A stretch of DNA of 64,000 nucleotides from Shimia sp. (GCF_022448905.1 NZ_JAKVCW010000003.1:62001-126000); one strand, 5' to 3'. Positions 24,592-33,698 are shown, counted from the stretch's first letter. Translations and numbers: made by a program. The notes: a model not told the origin generated them from the letters alone.

Positions 24592-25047
24592 TTAGGTGGG
24601 CAGCGGTGCGTCTCTTTTGAGTTGGTCCATGACAATCTGGCTTTGCACACGGCTTACCGCCGCATGTGGGAGCAAAACCTCATGAATCAAGCGGTTTAGC
24701 GCATTAAGATCCTCACAATAGGCGCGCAGCAAATAGTCTGCATCCCCGGTCAAAGTCCATGCGCTGACAATTTCGGCACGGGTGCTGATCAAAGTGGCAA
24801 AGCTTTGCGAGTTCTCCGGCCCATGAGTGCCCAGTTGCACCTGAATAAAGGCCTGCACCGATAGGCCCAGCTTTTGTGGGCTCAAACGGGCATTGTAGCC
24901 TTCGATATAGCCATCCGCCTCCAGTCTTTGCCGTCGCCGCCCGGCCTGACTGGGCGAGAGGTTGAGGATCTCACCCAACTCCTGTGCGGTGAGGTGGGCG
25001 TTTTTCTGAAGCGCGGAGAGCAGGCGCATGTCGATGGCGTCTAGCAT
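24592..25047 (-). CDS. Lrp/AsnC-family transcriptional regulator, likely of hppD
   Basis: 151 residues: N-terminal helix-turn-helix (MLDAIDMRLLSALQKNAHLT, then LSPSQAGRRRQRLEADGYI) and C-terminal RAM effector domain (AFIQVQLG, AWTLTGDADYLLRAYC). The ATG at 25047 matches the family start; upstream extension would enter the operator region. Divergent from hppD with a perfect 13-bp palindrome between them, so it most likely senses an aromatic amino acid and controls tyrosine breakdown. This is inferred from the layout. Confidence 0.92.
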   Translation of the reverse strand: MLDAIDMRLLSALQKNAHLTAQELGEILNLSPSQAGRRRQRLEADGYIEGYNARLSPQKLGLSVQAFIQVQLGTHGPENSQSFATLISTRAEIVSAWTLTGDADYLLRAYCEDLNALNRLIHEVLLPHAAVSRVQSQIVMDQLKRDAPLPT

Positions 25048-25080
25048 CTGCGTATCTTTCGCGTGAATGGTAAGCTTTGT

Positions 25081-25093
25081 GCGTAGACTACGC
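25081..25093. promoter_or_regulatory. Palindrome between the Lrp-type regulator and hppD
   Basis: GCGTAG-A-CTACGC, perfect over 13 bp, in the 154-base divergent intergenic region. Size and position fit an Lrp/AsnC operator. Confidence 0.55.
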
Positions 25094-25201
25094 GGATTTT
25101 GTCGGAATTGCACGTTACTTCGCGGCGTTTCCGCATGATTGGCGGCGTATTCTTGCCTCAGCGAACATCAACATCCAAGAATCCCCAAAAGGAGACGCGA
25201 C

Positions 25202-26299
25202 ATGGGTCCTTTCCCACATGATGCGCCACGCGCCGAGATTTCCGATTTCAACCCTGCTGGCACCGACGGCTTTGAGTTTGTCGAGTTTGCCCATCCCGAG
25301 CCGCAGGAGCTGCGCGATCTCTTCACAAAAATGGGCTATGCCCACGTCGCCAACCACAAGACCAAAGCCATCGAGCTGTGGCAGCAGGGCGATGTGACCT
25401 ACATCCTCAACAACGAACCAAACAGCTTTGCTGCGCGCTTTGTCGAAGAGCACGGCCCCTGCGCTCCGTCCATGGGCTGGCGCGTTGTGGACGCGCAGAG
25501 AGCCTATGAGCACGCGGTGTCCAAGGGCGCGGAAGCTTACGATTCAGACGATAAAACTCTGGCGTGGCCTGCGATCAAGGGCATCGGCGGCTCGTTGATC
25601 TACTTCACCGACCAGTATTACGACACCTCGCCCTTCAACGAAGAGTTCGACTGGCTGGTGACTTCCAAGCCGGAAGGTGACGGGTTCTTCTACCTCGACC
25701 ACCTGACCCACAACGTGTTCAAAGGCAACATGGACAAGTGGTTCAAGTTCTACGGTGATCTGTTCAACTTCCGTGAAATCCGTTTCTTTGACATCGAAGG
25801 CAAGTTCACTGGTCTGTTCTCCCGCGCGCTGACATCGCCTTGCGGCAAGATCCGCATCCCGATCAACGAGGACCGTGGCGAGACCGGTCAGATCGTGGCC
25901 TATCTGAAGAAATACAACGGCGAGGGCATCCAGCACATCGCGGTGGGCACCAACGACATCTATGCGTCCACCGACAAGATTGCCGACAAGGGCATCAAGT
26001 TCATGCCTGGTCCCCCTGACGCCTACTACGATCTGTCCAAAGAGCGTGTGGTTGGCCATGACGAGCCCATCGACCACATGAAAAAGCACGGCATCCTGAT
26101 CGATGGTGAAGGTGTTGTGGATGGCGGCGAGACCAAAATTCTGCTGCAGATCTTCTCCAAAACGGTGATTGGCCCGATCTTCTTCGAGTTCATCCAGCGT
26201 AAGGGTGACGACGGCTTTGGCGAAGGCAACTTCAAAGCGCTGTTTGAATCCATCGAACAAGAGCAGATCAACAACGGCGAAATCCAAGCCGCCGAATAA
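25202..26299 (+). CDS. hppD: 4-Hydroxyphenylpyruvate dioxygenase
   Basis: Converts 4-hydroxyphenylpyruvate to homogentisate in tyrosine catabolism. 365 residues, two vicinal-oxygen-chelate domains. The iron ligands are visible as the first His in FFYLDHLTHNVFKG, the second His in GEGIQHIAVGTNDI, and the Glu in IFFEFIQRKGDDGFGEGNF. ATG 25202 follows AAAAGGAGACG; the frame is open further upstream but unlikely to be used. No homogentisate dioxygenase gene is in the window. A 16-bp palindrome and a terminator follow. Confidence 0.97.
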   Translation: MGPFPHDAPRAEISDFNPAGTDGFEFVEFAHPEPQELRDLFTKMGYAHVANHKTKAIELWQQGDVTYILNNEPNSFAARFVEEHGPCAPSMGWRVVDAQRAYEHAVSKGAEAYDSDDKTLAWPAIKGIGGSLIYFTDQYYDTSPFNEEFDWLVTSKPEGDGFFYLDHLTHNVFKGNMDKWFKFYGDLFNFREIRFFDIEGKFTGLFSRALTSPCGKIRIPINEDRGETGQIVAYLKKYNGEGIQHIAVGTNDIYASTDKIADKGIKFMPGPPDAYYDLSKERVVGHDEPIDHMKKHGILIDGEGVVDGGETKILLQIFSKTVIGPIFFEFIQRKGDDGFGEGNFKALFESIEQEQINNGEIQAAE

Positions 26300-26315
26300 G
26301 CCTCACAGGTATCCT

Positions 26316-26331
26316 TCCAACCGCGGTTGGA
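26316..26331. repeat. 16-bp perfect palindrome downstream of hppD
   Basis: TCCAACCGCGGTTGGA, 16 bases after the hppD stop codon and just before its terminator. Could form a short hairpin in the mRNA or be a protein site. Confidence 0.5.
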
Positions 26332-26338
26332 GCGAGGG

Positions 26339-26375
26339 AAGCGTCGTCCATTCATGCGGTGGGCGGCGCTTTTTT
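26339..26375 (+). terminator. Rho-independent terminator after hppD
   Basis: AAGCGTCGTCCA pairs with TGGGCGGCGCTT (two T-G pairs), loop about 9, tail TTTTTT. Confidence 0.85.
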
Positions 26376-26407
26376 GTGCGCGAAGGTCTGTTGTTTTGTG
26401 GTCCCAC

Positions 26408-26430
26408 ACTTCTAAGGTGAACTCAGAAGT
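26408..26430. promoter_or_regulatory. Small inverted repeat before the exported amidohydrolase gene
   Basis: ACTTCT-N11-AGAAGT, 21 bases before the start codon. A possible operator or 5'-UTR hairpin; weak support. Confidence 0.25.
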
Positions 26431-26450
26431 CCTTTTGAAAGAGTGGTTGC

Positions 26451-28175
26451 ATGTTGAAATTTGCCCTTGGCGCCATGGGCGCTCTGCTTGTGTCAACCGC
26501 GGTTCAGGCCGCTGACATGACAATTTACACAGCCCAGAAAATCATCACGATGGAGACCAATATTCCCGAAGCGACGGCGGTGGCCGTCGAAGACGGTCGG
26601 ATTGTCTCTGTTGGCAGTCTGGACAGCTTGAGCGACTACATCGAAAATCACGGGGCTGTGGTGGATGAGCGCTTTGCCGACAAGGTGCTGATGCCGGGGT
26701 TTATTGACCCGCACATTCACCCGTCTTTGCCCGCTGTTCTGACCCAGTTTCCGTTTCTGGCGCCGGATGATTGGCATTTGCCAACCGGAGACTTTCCGGG
26801 GGCCAAAACCCATGAAGATTACGTCGCGCGCCTGAAAGAGTTGGTTGCGGCGCATGATGCCTCTGACCATGACGCGTCTGTGCCGTTCATCGCTTGGGGC
26901 TATCACCAGCTGTGGCACGGGGAGGTGAAACGTCCGCTGCTCAATGAGCTGTTCCCGGACACGCCGGTCATGATCTGGCACCGCAGCTTTCATGAGGTGA
27001 TCGGCAATGACGCAGCGCTGGACCTGCTTGGCATCACCGAGGCGGACGCGCAGGTCAATCCGGAGGAGGCAAGTTGGGAAGATGGTCATTTTTGGGAAAA
27101 CGGTGCCAAAGTGCTCGTCGCCAAAATGCCCTTCCTGTTTGCGCCGGATCGCTACGGCAAGGGCATGGAGAACTTTTATGAGATGCTGCATCAGGCCGGT
27201 GTGACCTCAGCCCTGGACATGGGCACAGGTATTTTTGGTGATCCTGAGGGGGAAATTGCACTGATCCGCGCGACTGCGGATCACATCCAGCCACCGACGC
27301 GGCTAGTACTGACCCCCATCATCACAGATTTTCTTGCGCGGAAGAAAACGCCGGAAGAGGCGTTGGCGGAGATCGAAGGCTGGCGCGCCGGCAATACCGA
27401 GCTGGTGGCAATCAAGGATCACTTCAAAATCATGATGGATGGGGCAATCTTCTCCGGCCTCAGTCAATATAGTTTCCCAGGTTACAAGGACGGGCACGAA
27501 GGCATCTGGATGGCGCCGCTCAGTGAGACGGAAAAATGGGCGCGCTTCTTCTGGAACCAGGGGTTTCAGATCCATGCCCATACAAATGGCGACAAGTCGG
27601 CTGAGGCGTTGATTGGCATCGTGCAACGGGCTCAGGCGGAAACTCCGCGGTTTGATCACCGCACCACGTTGGAGCATTTTGCTTTTGCCCACGAAGAGCA
27701 GCTGCGCCAGATGGGGGCGCTTGGCATGGCGGTCTCCGCCAACCCGTACTACCAGTATATTCTGGCGGACATATATGCGCAGAACTGGCTGGGAGAGGAC
27801 ATCGCCCGCTACATGGTACCGCTTGGTGCAGCGACGCGCCAAAAGGTGACGGTTGCGTTGCATTCGGACAATCCCATGGCCCCGCTCAGCCCACTGGTTT
27901 TGGCGGATGCGGCGGTGAACCGGACCACCATCAATGGCATGCAGAATGCGCAGGTTGAGGCTCTGACTGTGCATGAGGCAATGCGCGCCATTACCATTGA
28001 CGCGGCCTGGGTGATGAAGCGGGAGCACGATCTCGGTTCCATTCGCGCGGGTAAACGTGCGGATTTTGTGGTGCTGGAGGCCAACCCCTATGAGGTGCCC
28101 ACCACCGACATCAAAGATGTGAAGATTTGGGGCACAGTCTATGAAGGCACCGTGCATCCTGTGGTCGCGGAGTAA
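26451..28175 (+). CDS. Exported amidohydrolase (YtcJ-like, Amidohydro_3)
   Basis: 574 residues with a signal peptide (MLKFALGAMGALLVSTAVQA), so the enzyme works in the periplasm. The amidohydrolase metal motif HxH is seen in MPGFIDPHIHPSLPAVL; later conserved parts are DHFKIMMDGAIFSG, FQIHAHTNGDKSAE, RTTLEHFAFAHEEQL, LHSDNPMAPLSPL and LGSIRAGKRADFVVLEANP. YtcJ-like enzymes have mostly unknown substrates, possibly N-formyl or N-acyl compounds. It stands alone between the hppD terminator and the minus-strand GspL/GspC-like gene. An inverted repeat precedes it. Confidence 0.88.
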   Translation: MLKFALGAMGALLVSTAVQAADMTIYTAQKIITMETNIPEATAVAVEDGRIVSVGSLDSLSDYIENHGAVVDERFADKVLMPGFIDPHIHPSLPAVLTQFPFLAPDDWHLPTGDFPGAKTHEDYVARLKELVAAHDASDHDASVPFIAWGYHQLWHGEVKRPLLNELFPDTPVMIWHRSFHEVIGNDAALDLLGITEADAQVNPEEASWEDGHFWENGAKVLVAKMPFLFAPDRYGKGMENFYEMLHQAGVTSALDMGTGIFGDPEGEIALIRATADHIQPPTRLVLTPIITDFLARKKTPEEALAEIEGWRAGNTELVAIKDHFKIMMDGAIFSGLSQYSFPGYKDGHEGIWMAPLSETEKWARFFWNQGFQIHAHTNGDKSAEALIGIVQRAQAETPRFDHRTTLEHFAFAHEEQLRQMGALGMAVSANPYYQYILADIYAQNWLGEDIARYMVPLGAATRQKVTVALHSDNPMAPLSPLVLADAAVNRTTINGMQNAQVEALTVHEAMRAITIDAAWVMKREHDLGSIRAGKRADFVVLEANPYEVPTTDIKDVKIWGTVYEGTVHPVVAE

Positions 28176-28190
28176 AGGAGCGCCGAAGGC

Positions 28191-30944
28191 TCAGCCCTTT
28201 GGCATCTTTAACACCACTTTCCGGTTGCCTTTGGTGTAGTGCAGCTCATCTTGGCTGATGGCGGAGACGCGGCCGCCATCTACGCGGTCACCAACCTGCA
28301 CCTTCTTGTAGCGCCCACTGGACAAGCGCACCAAGGCGCGGCGGTTGGACGAGGTGCCGTAAACGCCAATCAGGTTCACCTTATTGAGGTTGATTGCGTT
28401 CTTGATGGTGGCCTGACGTGCCACCGAGGCGGTGGTCGGAATGTCGGGAACCACCGACGCTGCCGCGGGCACAGCCGCCGCTGTTGTGGTGGTTGTGGAG
28501 TTGCTTTCTGGCGCGGCGCGCGCGGCCAGTTGTGCAATGTTTGAAGGCTTCAGGCGCGGCCGCGGGGAGGCTTTGACGGCAAACTGCGTTGGCGTGGTGT
28601 CTTTCTCATCCGCCAGCTTGGCGTTTGCCGGGCGCAGTTTGGGACGAACTGCGGCCAGTTCTTCGCGGGTCAAGCCGCCAAAGTTGGCACGTTCATTTTG
28701 CTCTTGCAGGTCGCCGGGGCGCAGTTTGGGGCGCAGGGCGGCCAAGCGGGTGCTGTCGGCCTCGCTGATCTGCGATTCCTCACCTACTTTGATGCGTTTG
28801 GGATAGGCCACCGGAACCACCGCCGGGCGTCCGGCAAAGACCATCACGCCTTCGGGGTTCAGGGCGCCTTCTGCGGTGGCAATCACCAGGCCGCGTTCAT
28901 CCAGATCAAAGGTGGTGTCGGCCGCCACAGGGTTCACTTGCGCCCGGGCGGGACGATCGGTGTCCAGTGCCTCTGGCGCAGGCAGGGCCACGGCGTCAAA
29001 CCCCAGGGTGTCGCGGTCCACAGACGCAATGTAGATGTCATCGCTGCTGTCTGAGGTCAGCTCAAACGGCTGTTCCGGTGCGCGCTGCCAGATGCCGGTT
29101 ACGGCATACCGGGCCTCGGCCTCCGCGGGATCAACATTGCCGTCGCTCACATCATCCAGCATCGCCTCGATTTCGGCGCTGTCGGTGATGCTCTCCGGTG
29201 TGAGCGGCTCCAAAAGAGCGGTGTCCACGTTCTCGGTCGGATTGGGTGTCATGCCATCGGGCACGGTCACCACCATGGGCGCGTCCGTTTCTGGCAGCTC
29301 TGGTTCCAGTGACAACTCTGCATCCGCCGAAGTCACATCTTCTGGGGCAGTCTCAGGGGCAGGGACCGCAGCGCTGTCTGCAACTGCGGCGGTTTCAATC
29401 GCGGCCTCGGGGGCGGCTGCAATTGACGCAACGGCAACTTCAACGGCTTCAGGCTCGTCCGCCCCAAACAGGCCGGCCAGCCCATCCTCTGTGGCGTAGG
29501 TCGCCCACAAGGCCACAATTGCCATCAGCACCAGCAGCAGCGTCGTTAGGATCAGCCCCAGATGTTTCGGCTTGCCCCGCACCTCCTGTGGACGCGCGCC
29601 AAACATGGTCATCTTCTGCTTTTCTTTGGCAGAGGCGTCTTTGGCGGCTTTCCTGGCCTTAGATTTGGACAGCTTATTGCCAACCTTCGGCGCAGGACCG
29701 GCCACTTTGGTCTTGCTGCGTGCGCTGGCAAAGGTTGCGGCCTCTGCATCAGATGCGTCGCCGGTGTCTACTGCGGCTTCTTCGGACGCGTCGTTTTTTT
29801 CGGTCTTAAGACCAGCCACCGCTTTCGCCGGATCAAACCGCAGCGGCGGGGGCTTGCCGTCGCCGGTGCCGGTTGGAATGCTGGGTGCATTGGTGCCACT
29901 GACTTTGCGGGTGACACCGCTCAACTCTGGCGCAGCTTTGGCTTCCTCCGGCGCGGCTTTCTGCGCGCGGATTGACGCAAACGCTGCAGCTGGCTCTTCT
30001 GGTTTTGGATCTTCCGTGGGCGCGGCTGGTTCGGGTGCCTTGGCTTTTTCGGGCGCAGTTGGTTTTTCTGGCGCGGCCTCAGGTTTGGCCTCGGACTTTG
30101 GTGTGTCTGTGTTTGCTGCTGCCGTTTTCTCAGGCTCCGTGGCCTGAGGTTCTGTTAGCTCAACTGGCTCCGGGGCGGGGGCAACCGGTGTCTCAACTTG
30201 CGTCTCAGGGACAGTCTCCTGCGGCGTCGCAGGCGTCTCTTCAACAGGCGTCGGCGCGGGCAGCTCTTCGGCAGCCGGCTCCACCGAGGCTGGTGGCGCC
30301 GGTGGGATGTCCAGCTTCAGCTCCGCTTGTGGTGTCGCCTCCGGTTTGGGTTCGGGCGTTGGCTCGGGAAGAGGTTCCGGCTCTGGCTCAGGCTCCGGCA
30401 GCGGTCCTTCGCTCACAACCAAAATCGCGATCTTGTCGGCCTTGACCTTGATCTCCGCCGCGCGCGCCTGCGCCGTGTCGCCAAAATCCGGCGCGGTGGC
30501 AAAGCTGTCTTCGGGTGGGATGGCGCTGAACGCCACCGGATTAAACGCATGCTCCACCGCAAAGGCTTCGGCCTCATCCAGCGTGTCGCGCGCCACGGCC
30601 GCCACCTGCGGTGTGCGATCCCGCAGCGCGATGTCAAACACCAGTTGATCCGCACGATAAGGCGTTTCCGCCTCCAGCGCATCCTCTGCCTTCTGGCGGC
30701 GCTTTTTCTCGCTCATCCGGCCCGCAGGCAGGGTCAGGTATTTGATCTGATCGTTGGGCAGCACCAGTGTGGTGGTAAAGCCCTCGCCCCCCACGGCCAC
30801 AGCCTGCGCCCGCAACTGCGCCAGATCCCCTGCCAGATCCGGGCTGTCGAGCCCCACTTCTCCCAGCAAATGCCAGCCCCCCGGCACGCGGGTCAAAAGG
30901 CCAATGCCTTCAAAGGAAAGTGTAAGCGCAAGATCCGGAGTCAT
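28191..30944 (-). CDS. Large single-pass protein: GspL/PilM-like N-terminus, GspC/PilP-like C-terminus
   Basis: 917 residues. Residues 1-178 read like the cytoplasmic actin-like half of GspL/PilM (VLPNDQIKYLTLPAG, DALEAETPYRADQLVFDIAL, EAFAVEHAFNPVAFSAIPPE). Residues 180-460 are a Pro/Glu/Ala-rich linker with EPEPEP runs. A membrane helix lies at 462-484 (LGLILTTLLLVLMAIVALWA). An acidic periplasmic linker follows, with repeated RPKLRP motifs. The last 60 or so residues (NLIGVYGTSSNRRALVRLSS, then KVQVGDRVDGGRVSAI) resemble the HR domain of GspC or PilP. No other type II secretion or pilus gene is nearby. Function unknown; possibly an envelope-spanning assembly scaffold. The family match is by eye. 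Confidence 0.75.
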   Translation of the reverse strand: MTPDLALTLSFEGIGLLTRVPGGWHLLGEVGLDSPDLAGDLAQLRAQAVAVGGEGFTTTLVLPNDQIKYLTLPAGRMSEKKRRQKAEDALEAETPYRADQLVFDIALRDRTPQVAAVARDTLDEAEAFAVEHAFNPVAFSAIPPEDSFATAPDFGDTAQARAAEIKVKADKIAILVVSEGPLPEPEPEPEPLPEPTPEPKPEATPQAELKLDIPPAPPASVEPAAEELPAPTPVEETPATPQETVPETQVETPVAPAPEPVELTEPQATEPEKTAAANTDTPKSEAKPEAAPEKPTAPEKAKAPEPAAPTEDPKPEEPAAAFASIRAQKAAPEEAKAAPELSGVTRKVSGTNAPSIPTGTGDGKPPPLRFDPAKAVAGLKTEKNDASEEAAVDTGDASDAEAATFASARSKTKVAGPAPKVGNKLSKSKARKAAKDASAKEKQKMTMFGARPQEVRGKPKHLGLILTTLLLVLMAIVALWATYATEDGLAGLFGADEPEAVEVAVASIAAAPEAAIETAAVADSAAVPAPETAPEDVTSADAELSLEPELPETDAPMVVTVPDGMTPNPTENVDTALLEPLTPESITDSAEIEAMLDDVSDGNVDPAEAEARYAVTGIWQRAPEQPFELTSDSSDDIYIASVDRDTLGFDAVALPAPEALDTDRPARAQVNPVAADTTFDLDERGLVIATAEGALNPEGVMVFAGRPAVVPVAYPKRIKVGEESQISEADSTRLAALRPKLRPGDLQEQNERANFGGLTREELAAVRPKLRPANAKLADEKDTTPTQFAVKASPRPRLKPSNIAQLAARAAPESNSTTTTTAAAVPAAASVVPDIPTTASVARQATIKNAINLNKVNLIGVYGTSSNRRALVRLSSGRYKKVQVGDRVDGGRVSAISQDELHYTKGNRKVVLKMPKG

Positions 30945-31098
30945 GCATCAAGCCCTAGCATGCGAGTGATTGGCAAGGCGCGACCTTGCTCAGAATTGTA
31001 GGATTTATAGCAAGTTATCGCCGAAGGGGAAGAAAAAGCCGCCGCTATTTGGCCAGCCTTCGGCGGTTTGCGGCCACAAAGTGACCTTGTGGTAAACA

Positions 31099-31132
31099 AA
31101 GACCGCCCCAAACACGTGATTGGGGCGGTCTT
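31099..31132 (-). terminator. Rho-independent terminator after metY
   Basis: Perfect 12-bp stem AAGACCGCCCCA / TGGGGCGGTCTT with a 10-base loop. Reading on the minus strand the tail is TTTGTTT. Confidence 0.85.
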
Positions 31133-31159
31133 CCAAGGCGTTCACCGTACCTGTCAGGC

Positions 31160-32449
31160 TCAGCTGTGGGCTTTCTTCAGCGCCTGATCCAGATCGGCAA
31201 TCAGGTCTTCGCTGTTTTCAATGCCAATCGAAATCCGCACGACATTTGGCCCTGCGCCCGCCGCTTCCTGCTGTTCCGGTGTCAACTGACGGTGGGTGGT
31301 GGAGGCCGAGTGGATCACCAGGCTGCGCGCATCGCCGAGGTTGGCGACGTGGGAGAAGATTTCCAGGCTGTCGACAAACTTCACACAGGCGTCATAGCCG
31401 CCCTTGAGCGCCACGGTGAACAGACCGCCTGCGCCTTTTGGACAGATCCGCTCGACGCGATCATGGTAGGGCGAGGAGGGCAGACCGGCGTAGGTCACAT
31501 AGTCCACATGCTCATGACCTTCGAGCCAACCGGCAACGGTTTTGGCATTTTCCACGTGGCGCTCCATGCGCAACGACAACGTTTCAATACCCATCAGCGT
31601 GTAATGCGCCGCCTGCGGGTTCATGGTCATGCCGAGGTCGCGCAGACCAATGGCGATGCCGTGAAAAGTGAAGGCCAGCGGGCCAAAGGTCTCATGGAAG
31701 CGCAGGCCGTGGTAGGCCGGTTCCGGCTGGCTTAACGATGGGAATTTATCAGAGGCGGACCAGTCAAATTTGCCGCTGTCAACAATACAGCCGCCGGTCA
31801 CGGTGCCGTTGCCGGTCAGGTATTTGGTGGTGGAGTGCACGACCAAGGTGGCGCCCAAGGCAATTGGATTGCAGAGGTAGGGCGTGGCGGAGGTGTTGTC
31901 CACGATTAGCGGCACACCGGCGTTGTCGGCCACTTTGGCCAGCGCCTCGATGTCGCTGATATAGCCACCTGGGTTCGCAACAGACTCGCAGAATACCGCG
32001 CGGGTGTTTTCATCAATCGCCGCTGCCACTGCGTCCAGATCGTCGGTATCCACAAAGGTTGCGGACCAGCCAAAACGTTTGATGGTTTGGCTGAATTGAG
32101 TGATGGTGCCACCATAGAGGCGGGAGGAGGCGACCACGTTGCAGCCCGGCTGCATCAGTGGGAACAGCGCCATGATCTGTGCGGCGTGACCAGACGAACA
32201 GCAGACCGCACCCACGCCGCCTTCCAGGGTCGCAATGCGCTCTTGCAGCACGGCCACGGTTGGGTTGGTCAGGCGGGAGTAGATGTAGCCCACTTCTTGC
32301 AGGTTGAAGAGCGCAGCCGCGTGCTCGGCGTCGCGGAACACGTAAGCGGTGGATTGGTAAATCGGCGTCTGCCGCGCGCCGGTGGCCGGATCGGGCCGCG
32401 CGCCGGCGTGAATTTGCAATGTGTCAAAACCGTATGTCGCTTCAGACAT
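31160..32449 (-). CDS. metY: O-acetylhomoserine sulfhydrylase
   Basis: PLP enzyme making homocysteine from O-acetylhomoserine and sulfide in methionine synthesis. 429 residues, the size of MetY rather than shorter MetB/MetC. Starts GFDTLQIHAGARPDPATGAR with QTPIYQSTAYVFRD, has the YSRLTNPTVAVLQERIATLE segment, and the PLP-lysine in LVVHSTTKYLTGNGTVTGG. C-terminal QLTPEQQEAAGAGPNVVRIS is typical. The 5' leader contains a 7-bp long-range dyad just before the ribosome site. A strong terminator follows. Confidence 0.95.
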   Translation of the reverse strand: MSEATYGFDTLQIHAGARPDPATGARQTPIYQSTAYVFRDAEHAAALFNLQEVGYIYSRLTNPTVAVLQERIATLEGGVGAVCCSSGHAAQIMALFPLMQPGCNVVASSRLYGGTITQFSQTIKRFGWSATFVDTDDLDAVAAAIDENTRAVFCESVANPGGYISDIEALAKVADNAGVPLIVDNTSATPYLCNPIALGATLVVHSTTKYLTGNGTVTGGCIVDSGKFDWSASDKFPSLSQPEPAYHGLRFHETFGPLAFTFHGIAIGLRDLGMTMNPQAAHYTLMGIETLSLRMERHVENAKTVAGWLEGHEHVDYVTYAGLPSSPYHDRVERICPKGAGGLFTVALKGGYDACVKFVDSLEIFSHVANLGDARSLVIHSASTTHRQLTPEQQEAAGAGPNVVRISIGIENSEDLIADLDQALKKAHS

Positions 32450-32472
32450 CGTGTGTTCTCCCTAAAATTATC

Positions 32473-32521
32473 GCGCCAAGTGTTAGGCAGACCCAAGCCA
32501 TCACGCAACCAAAGTTGGCGC
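32473..32521 (-). promoter_or_regulatory. Long-range stem in the metY leader
   Basis: On the minus strand GCGCCAA (32521-32515) pairs with TTGGCGC (32479-32473), enclosing 35 bases, with AGGGAG ribosome site and start 24-30 bases further on. This is where SAM-sensing leaders lie in related bacteria, but I cannot match a known SAM riboswitch class. Confidence 0.35.
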
Positions 32522-32629
32522 CTTAGATTGCCGAAAGGCGCATTTCCTCAAAATTCCGCAATACCAGAACACATTGGCCGCCAAAACCGCGCTGCCCTGA
32601 ACACCATTCGGCCCGCTTCTTCTTGCCAA

Positions 32630-32686
32630 AAATATCCCGGGGTGGGGCCCTCGCAGAGGGCCCAGGGGCAGCGCCCCTCGCATGTA
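32630..32686. repeat. Palindromic intergenic element, copy 2
   Basis: AAAAATATCCCGGGGTGG, then GGGCCCTC-GCA-GAGGGCCC, then GGGGC-A-GCGCCCC. Located just past the 3' end of the glycosyltransferase-like gene. Shares its core with copies at 13.5, 42.5 and 50.9 kb. Confidence 0.65.
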
Positions 32687-32693
32687 CCAGCCG

Positions 32694-33698
32694 CTAGCGC
32701 AGCCAATAGCCGTTTTTCTTCAACGTGTTGCGAATGGCCTGTTCCTTGCGCGGCAGATGCGCCTGATCAAACAAAGCCCGCGCCTTGTGGCCGCGGTTCT
32801 GATAAATCATGCGCTTGAACGGATCATATTGCTTCAGCACTTTTTTGATTTTGTTGGGCGCAGTGACCTCTTCGAGCACCTCTACAACCGCATCCCTTTC
32901 CCGCGCATAGAGCAGTGGCATCAGCCGGTAGTGACAGCTCACCGATCCATCCAGATACCCCGATGGCAAGGCATCACGCCCACCGCCAAGTCCGTGGATC
33001 ACCAGCGGCAAAACAATCTGGTCCAGCCAGGGGTAAATCGCCTGACAGGCCAGCTCATCCGGTGGATTGTCACTCACACTTCGGGCGTACTCAAGGAACA
33101 GCTCCCCAAACACTTTGGGGCAGCGGTAATAGAAGAATCCCGCGTTGAAATAGAGATACCGCCGCCAGTATTCATCCGGCTGGCTCAGATCCAACGAGCT
33201 TTCAAAAGCCAATCCAAAGCGGTCATACAGCGCTTTCCAGATGCCGGTGTATTGCGGCCCATACAGCGGCGGAATCGGCCAGGTGCCTTCCACTCGCAAC
33301 GACGCCGAAGGTCGGTCAAAATCAAACGGCACCGTGCTCAGCTCGTCCATGATCAACGTGTCTGTGTCAAAAAACACAAACGGTTCGCCGGCGGGCAGGG
33401 CGGACAACAGCTCGATCTTATTCCCATAGGCATAAGGCTCGCCAAAGACCGGGGTCTCAAACGGCAAAACCTCCGCACCAAGATCTTCCAGCAGAGCACG
33501 CACATCCGGATTGCTGATGCGCGGGTCTTTTTCCCAGCGCGGCCCCGGCACGGGTTCGGCCACAAACAGCTTGCCGGAAAACTTCGGCGACTTGGCGCGC
33601 AGCGAGGCTGCAAACAGCGCCGCCTCATACATCAGACGGCCATTTTGGCCGACCACCACCACGTTGAAGACCTGCGATTTCAGCGCTTTACTTGTCAT
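32694..33698 (-). CDS. Glycosyltransferase-like protein of unknown function
   Basis: 334 residues. Opens QVFNVVVVGQNGRLMYEAAL, a Rossmann-like strand-loop, and contains a DxD-type motif in PFVFFDTDTLIMDEL, which in nucleotide-sugar transferases binds the metal and sugar nucleotide. Later parts (YLYFNAGFFYYRCPKVFGEL, CQAIYPWLDQIVLP) resemble GT-A enzymes that act on polysaccharides. No family name is certain. The ATG at 33698 gives a compact start; upstream codons to 33809 overlap the promoter of the divergent gene. It is not next to other polysaccharide genes. Confidence 0.6.
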   Translation of the reverse strand: MTSKALKSQVFNVVVVGQNGRLMYEAALFAASLRAKSPKFSGKLFVAEPVPGPRWEKDPRISNPDVRALLEDLGAEVLPFETPVFGEPYAYGNKIELLSALPAGEPFVFFDTDTLIMDELSTVPFDFDRPSASLRVEGTWPIPPLYGPQYTGIWKALYDRFGLAFESSLDLSQPDEYWRRYLYFNAGFFYYRCPKVFGELFLEYARSVSDNPPDELACQAIYPWLDQIVLPLVIHGLGGGRDALPSGYLDGSVSCHYRLMPLLYARERDAVVEVLEEVTAPNKIKKVLKQYDPFKRMIYQNRGHKARALFDQAHLPRKEQAIRNTLKKNGYWLR

